Origin: Cytophagaceae bacterium | Lineage (GTDB): Bacteria; Bacteroidota; Bacteroidia; Cytophagales; Flexibacteraceae | Length of the DNA: 8,233 nt | Direction of reading: 5' to 3' | Assembly: GCA_947464365.1 (NCBI GenBank) | Contig: CANHWS010000154.1 | Span: 1 to 8,233 of the forward strand | In this document: in pieces, positions 6,900 to 8,233 of the stretch | Position numbering within the stretch: position 1 is the stretch's first letter | Layout of the letters: each line of letters opens with the position of its first letter | Made by a program: the position numbers and the translations under genes | The notes under the pieces: model-generated | What the model was told of the DNA's origin: nothing | What the model saw: the letters and a program-made list of their open reading frames with translations, nothing else | Databases searched by the model: none

Positions 6900-8042
6900 A
6901 TGAGTAGTACGAAGTCGCCTTTGCTGTTGGTATTTGATGGGCGTGGCATCTACTGCCCGGTAGGAAATTTCTATATTGACCCATGGCGAAAGGTAGAGCG
7001 GGCAGTCGTCACCCATGCGCACAGCGACCATGCTAGGCCTGGTATGGGGCACTATTGGGTATGCCAAGACAATGTGCCACTGATGCAACACCGCTTGGGT
7101 GGCAAAATCGGAATTACTGGGATGCCATACGGTCAGACCTTTTTCTTGAATGGGGTCAAGTTATCGTTCCACCCAGCGGGGCATATCCCGGGTTCGGCCC
7201 AAGTCAGGGTGGAGTACAAAGGTGAGGTATGGGTAGCAGCTGGTGACTATAAAGTCGAGAATGATGGTCTTACCCCTGCTTTTGAGCCTGTCAAATGCCA
7301 TACTTTTATCACAGAGAGCACTTTTGGTCTGCCCATCTATCGATGGAAACCTCAGGCCTTGATTGCAGAGCAGCTCAATAACTGGTGGGCCCAAAACCAA
7401 GCAAATGGCCGCACGACGGTTCTCGCTGGGTATAGTCTGGGCAAGATCCAGCGATTACTTCAGCTACTGGATCCGGACATTGGCCCCATCTATACCCATG
7501 GCACGGTTGCAGCAACCAATCGTGTGATGGAGGACAATGGCTGGAAACTCCACCCGACGATCCCTGTCAGTCAAGTAAAGGATAAAGCGGACCTGCGCCG
7601 TGGCCTTGTATTATGCCCCCCTGCTGCGCTCGGAAGTGCTTGGATGCATAAACTAGAACCTCTAGAAACAGGTATGGCCAGCGGTTGGAACGCACTTAGG
7701 GGCATCAGGCGAAGAGCTGGGATGGACAAAGGGTTTATCTTGAGCGACCATGCCGACTGGCCAGGTTTGCTTACTGCCATTGCGGCTACTGAAGCCGAAA
7801 GGGTATTCGTGACGCATGGTAGTACCGAGATTTTGGCAAGGTTCCTAAACGAACAAGGTCTTGAGTCCTATCCTGCCAAAACGGAGTTCGAAGGGGAGTC
7901 CATGAACCAAAAGGCCGACGAAGAAATGCCAGACCTAGACAAAGCCGGAGGTTCTAGTCCTGAATTGGGCCTAACTGACGGTATAGTCCCTAATGTGATT
8001 GCGGAAGCGCATTCTATGTCCCAAACTACAGCTCAGCTATGA
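6900..8042 (+). CDS. Ligase-associated metallo-beta-lactamase-fold DNA exonuclease
   Basis: A 380-residue protein of the metallo-beta-lactamase/beta-CASP-like nuclease group related to mRNA 3'-processing factors, in the family encoded beside bacterial ATP-dependent DNA ligases and taken to trim DNA ends. Metal-binding motifs are THAHSDH (residues 38-44; H39, H41, D43, H44), PAGHIPGSAQ (H95), GDY (D116), SDHADW (282-287) and THGS (H306). The ATG at 6900 is the first start after an in-frame stop at 6864, and a weak purine-rich AGAAG precedes it. Residues 1-332 cover the usual length; about 48 extra residues (333-380), acidic then low in complexity, form a tail not expected in the core family. 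The stop overlaps the next start as ATGA, indicating translational coupling with the ligase. The nuclease activity is inferred from family membership. Confidence 0.9.
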   Translation: MSSTKSPLLLVFDGRGIYCPVGNFYIDPWRKVERAVVTHAHSDHARPGMGHYWVCQDNVPLMQHRLGGKIGITGMPYGQTFFLNGVKLSFHPAGHIPGSAQVRVEYKGEVWVAAGDYKVENDGLTPAFEPVKCHTFITESTFGLPIYRWKPQALIAEQLNNWWAQNQANGRTTVLAGYSLGKIQRLLQLLDPDIGPIYTHGTVAATNRVMEDNGWKLHPTIPVSQVKDKADLRRGLVLCPPAALGSAWMHKLEPLETGMASGWNALRGIRRRAGMDKGFILSDHADWPGLLTAIAATEAERVFVTHGSTEILARFLNEQGLESYPAKTEFEGESMNQKADEEMPDLDKAGGSSPELGLTDGIVPNVIAEAHSMSQTTAQL

Positions 8043-8233
8043 AACAGTTTGCTCAACTGGTGGACGAGCTGGATGCCACGACCAAAACCAATGCTAAAGT
8101 TGCTGCGGTAGTGCGCTACTTTGCTTCAGTCCCTGACGAAGACAAATTGTGGTGCATCGCCCTGCTGACAGGCAAAAGACCCAAACGCACCATCAATACT
8201 ACATTAATGCGTCTCTGGGCCGCCGAGTTGGGC
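8039..8233 (+). CDS. ATP-dependent DNA ligase, N-terminal 65 residues (cut by the window edge)
   Basis: The ATG at 8039 overlaps the exonuclease stop by four bases (ATGA). The 65 visible residues begin MKQFAQLVDELDATTKTNAK and continue with DKLWCIALLTGKRPKR and NTTLMRLWAAELG, the characteristic start of the non-NHEJ bacterial ATP-dependent ligases paired with this exonuclease. This part belongs to the N-terminal DNA-binding domain; the adenylation lysine motif lies beyond the window. Full-length members are about 530 residues. In many bacteria the operon continues with an Lhr-type helicase and a metallophosphoesterase, so these are expected to the right. Role: sealing nicks during repair, inferred from the family. 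Confidence 0.9.
   Translation, partial: MKQFAQLVDELDATTKTNAKVAAVVRYFASVPDEDKLWCIALLTGKRPKRTINTTLMRLWAAELG

Noticed and set aside
1..8233. CRISPR arrays, insertion sequences, tRNA or rRNA genes
   Set aside because: No regularly spaced repeats, transposase motifs, terminal inverted repeats with flanking duplications, or structural RNA signatures were seen on either strand.

Overview
The window most likely comes from a member of the Bacteroidota. The main evidence is a near-perfect Bacteroidota-type promoter (TTTG, 20 bases, TACCTTTG, on the minus strand at 6421-6452). In addition, most starts lack a clear Shine-Dalgarno sequence, and the MBOAT protein ends in a C-terminal sequence of the kind seen in that phylum. 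Base composition is moderate. The exact lineage cannot be fixed from this window.

Layout. Bases 2-1862 (plus strand) carry the 3' part of a membrane-bound O-acyltransferase (MBOAT/AlgI type) gene, followed by a complete GNAT acetyltransferase gene. A hairpin at 1876-1910 separates them from a convergent three-gene minus-strand unit at 6373-1951. In transcription order this unit encodes a 740-residue fusion of a radical SAM enzyme and a polysaccharide pyruvyltransferase-like domain, an ABC-2 permease (Wzm-like), and an ABC ATPase with a C-terminal Wzt-type domain. A 526-base intergenic region (6374-6899) holds the promoter of this unit, a palindrome near its probable start point and an imperfect inverted repeat further upstream. 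On its other side, reading rightwards, are a metallo-beta-lactamase-fold DNA exonuclease of the ligase-associated family and, overlapping it by four bases, the start of an ATP-dependent DNA ligase gene that runs off the window.

How the genes work together. The three minus-strand genes form a compact operon for modifying and exporting a surface glycan. The permease and ATPase would move a lipid-linked polymer across the inner membrane, the Wzt-type tail would select the polymer, and the fusion protein is a plausible modifying enzyme. No glycosyltransferase is present, so the glycan would have to be built elsewhere. The radical SAM/pyruvyltransferase fusion is the most unusual element here, and its substrate cannot be deduced from sequence. 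The exonuclease and ligase belong to a conserved DNA-repair gene set that usually also includes an Lhr-type helicase and a metallophosphoesterase, which would be expected beyond the right edge.
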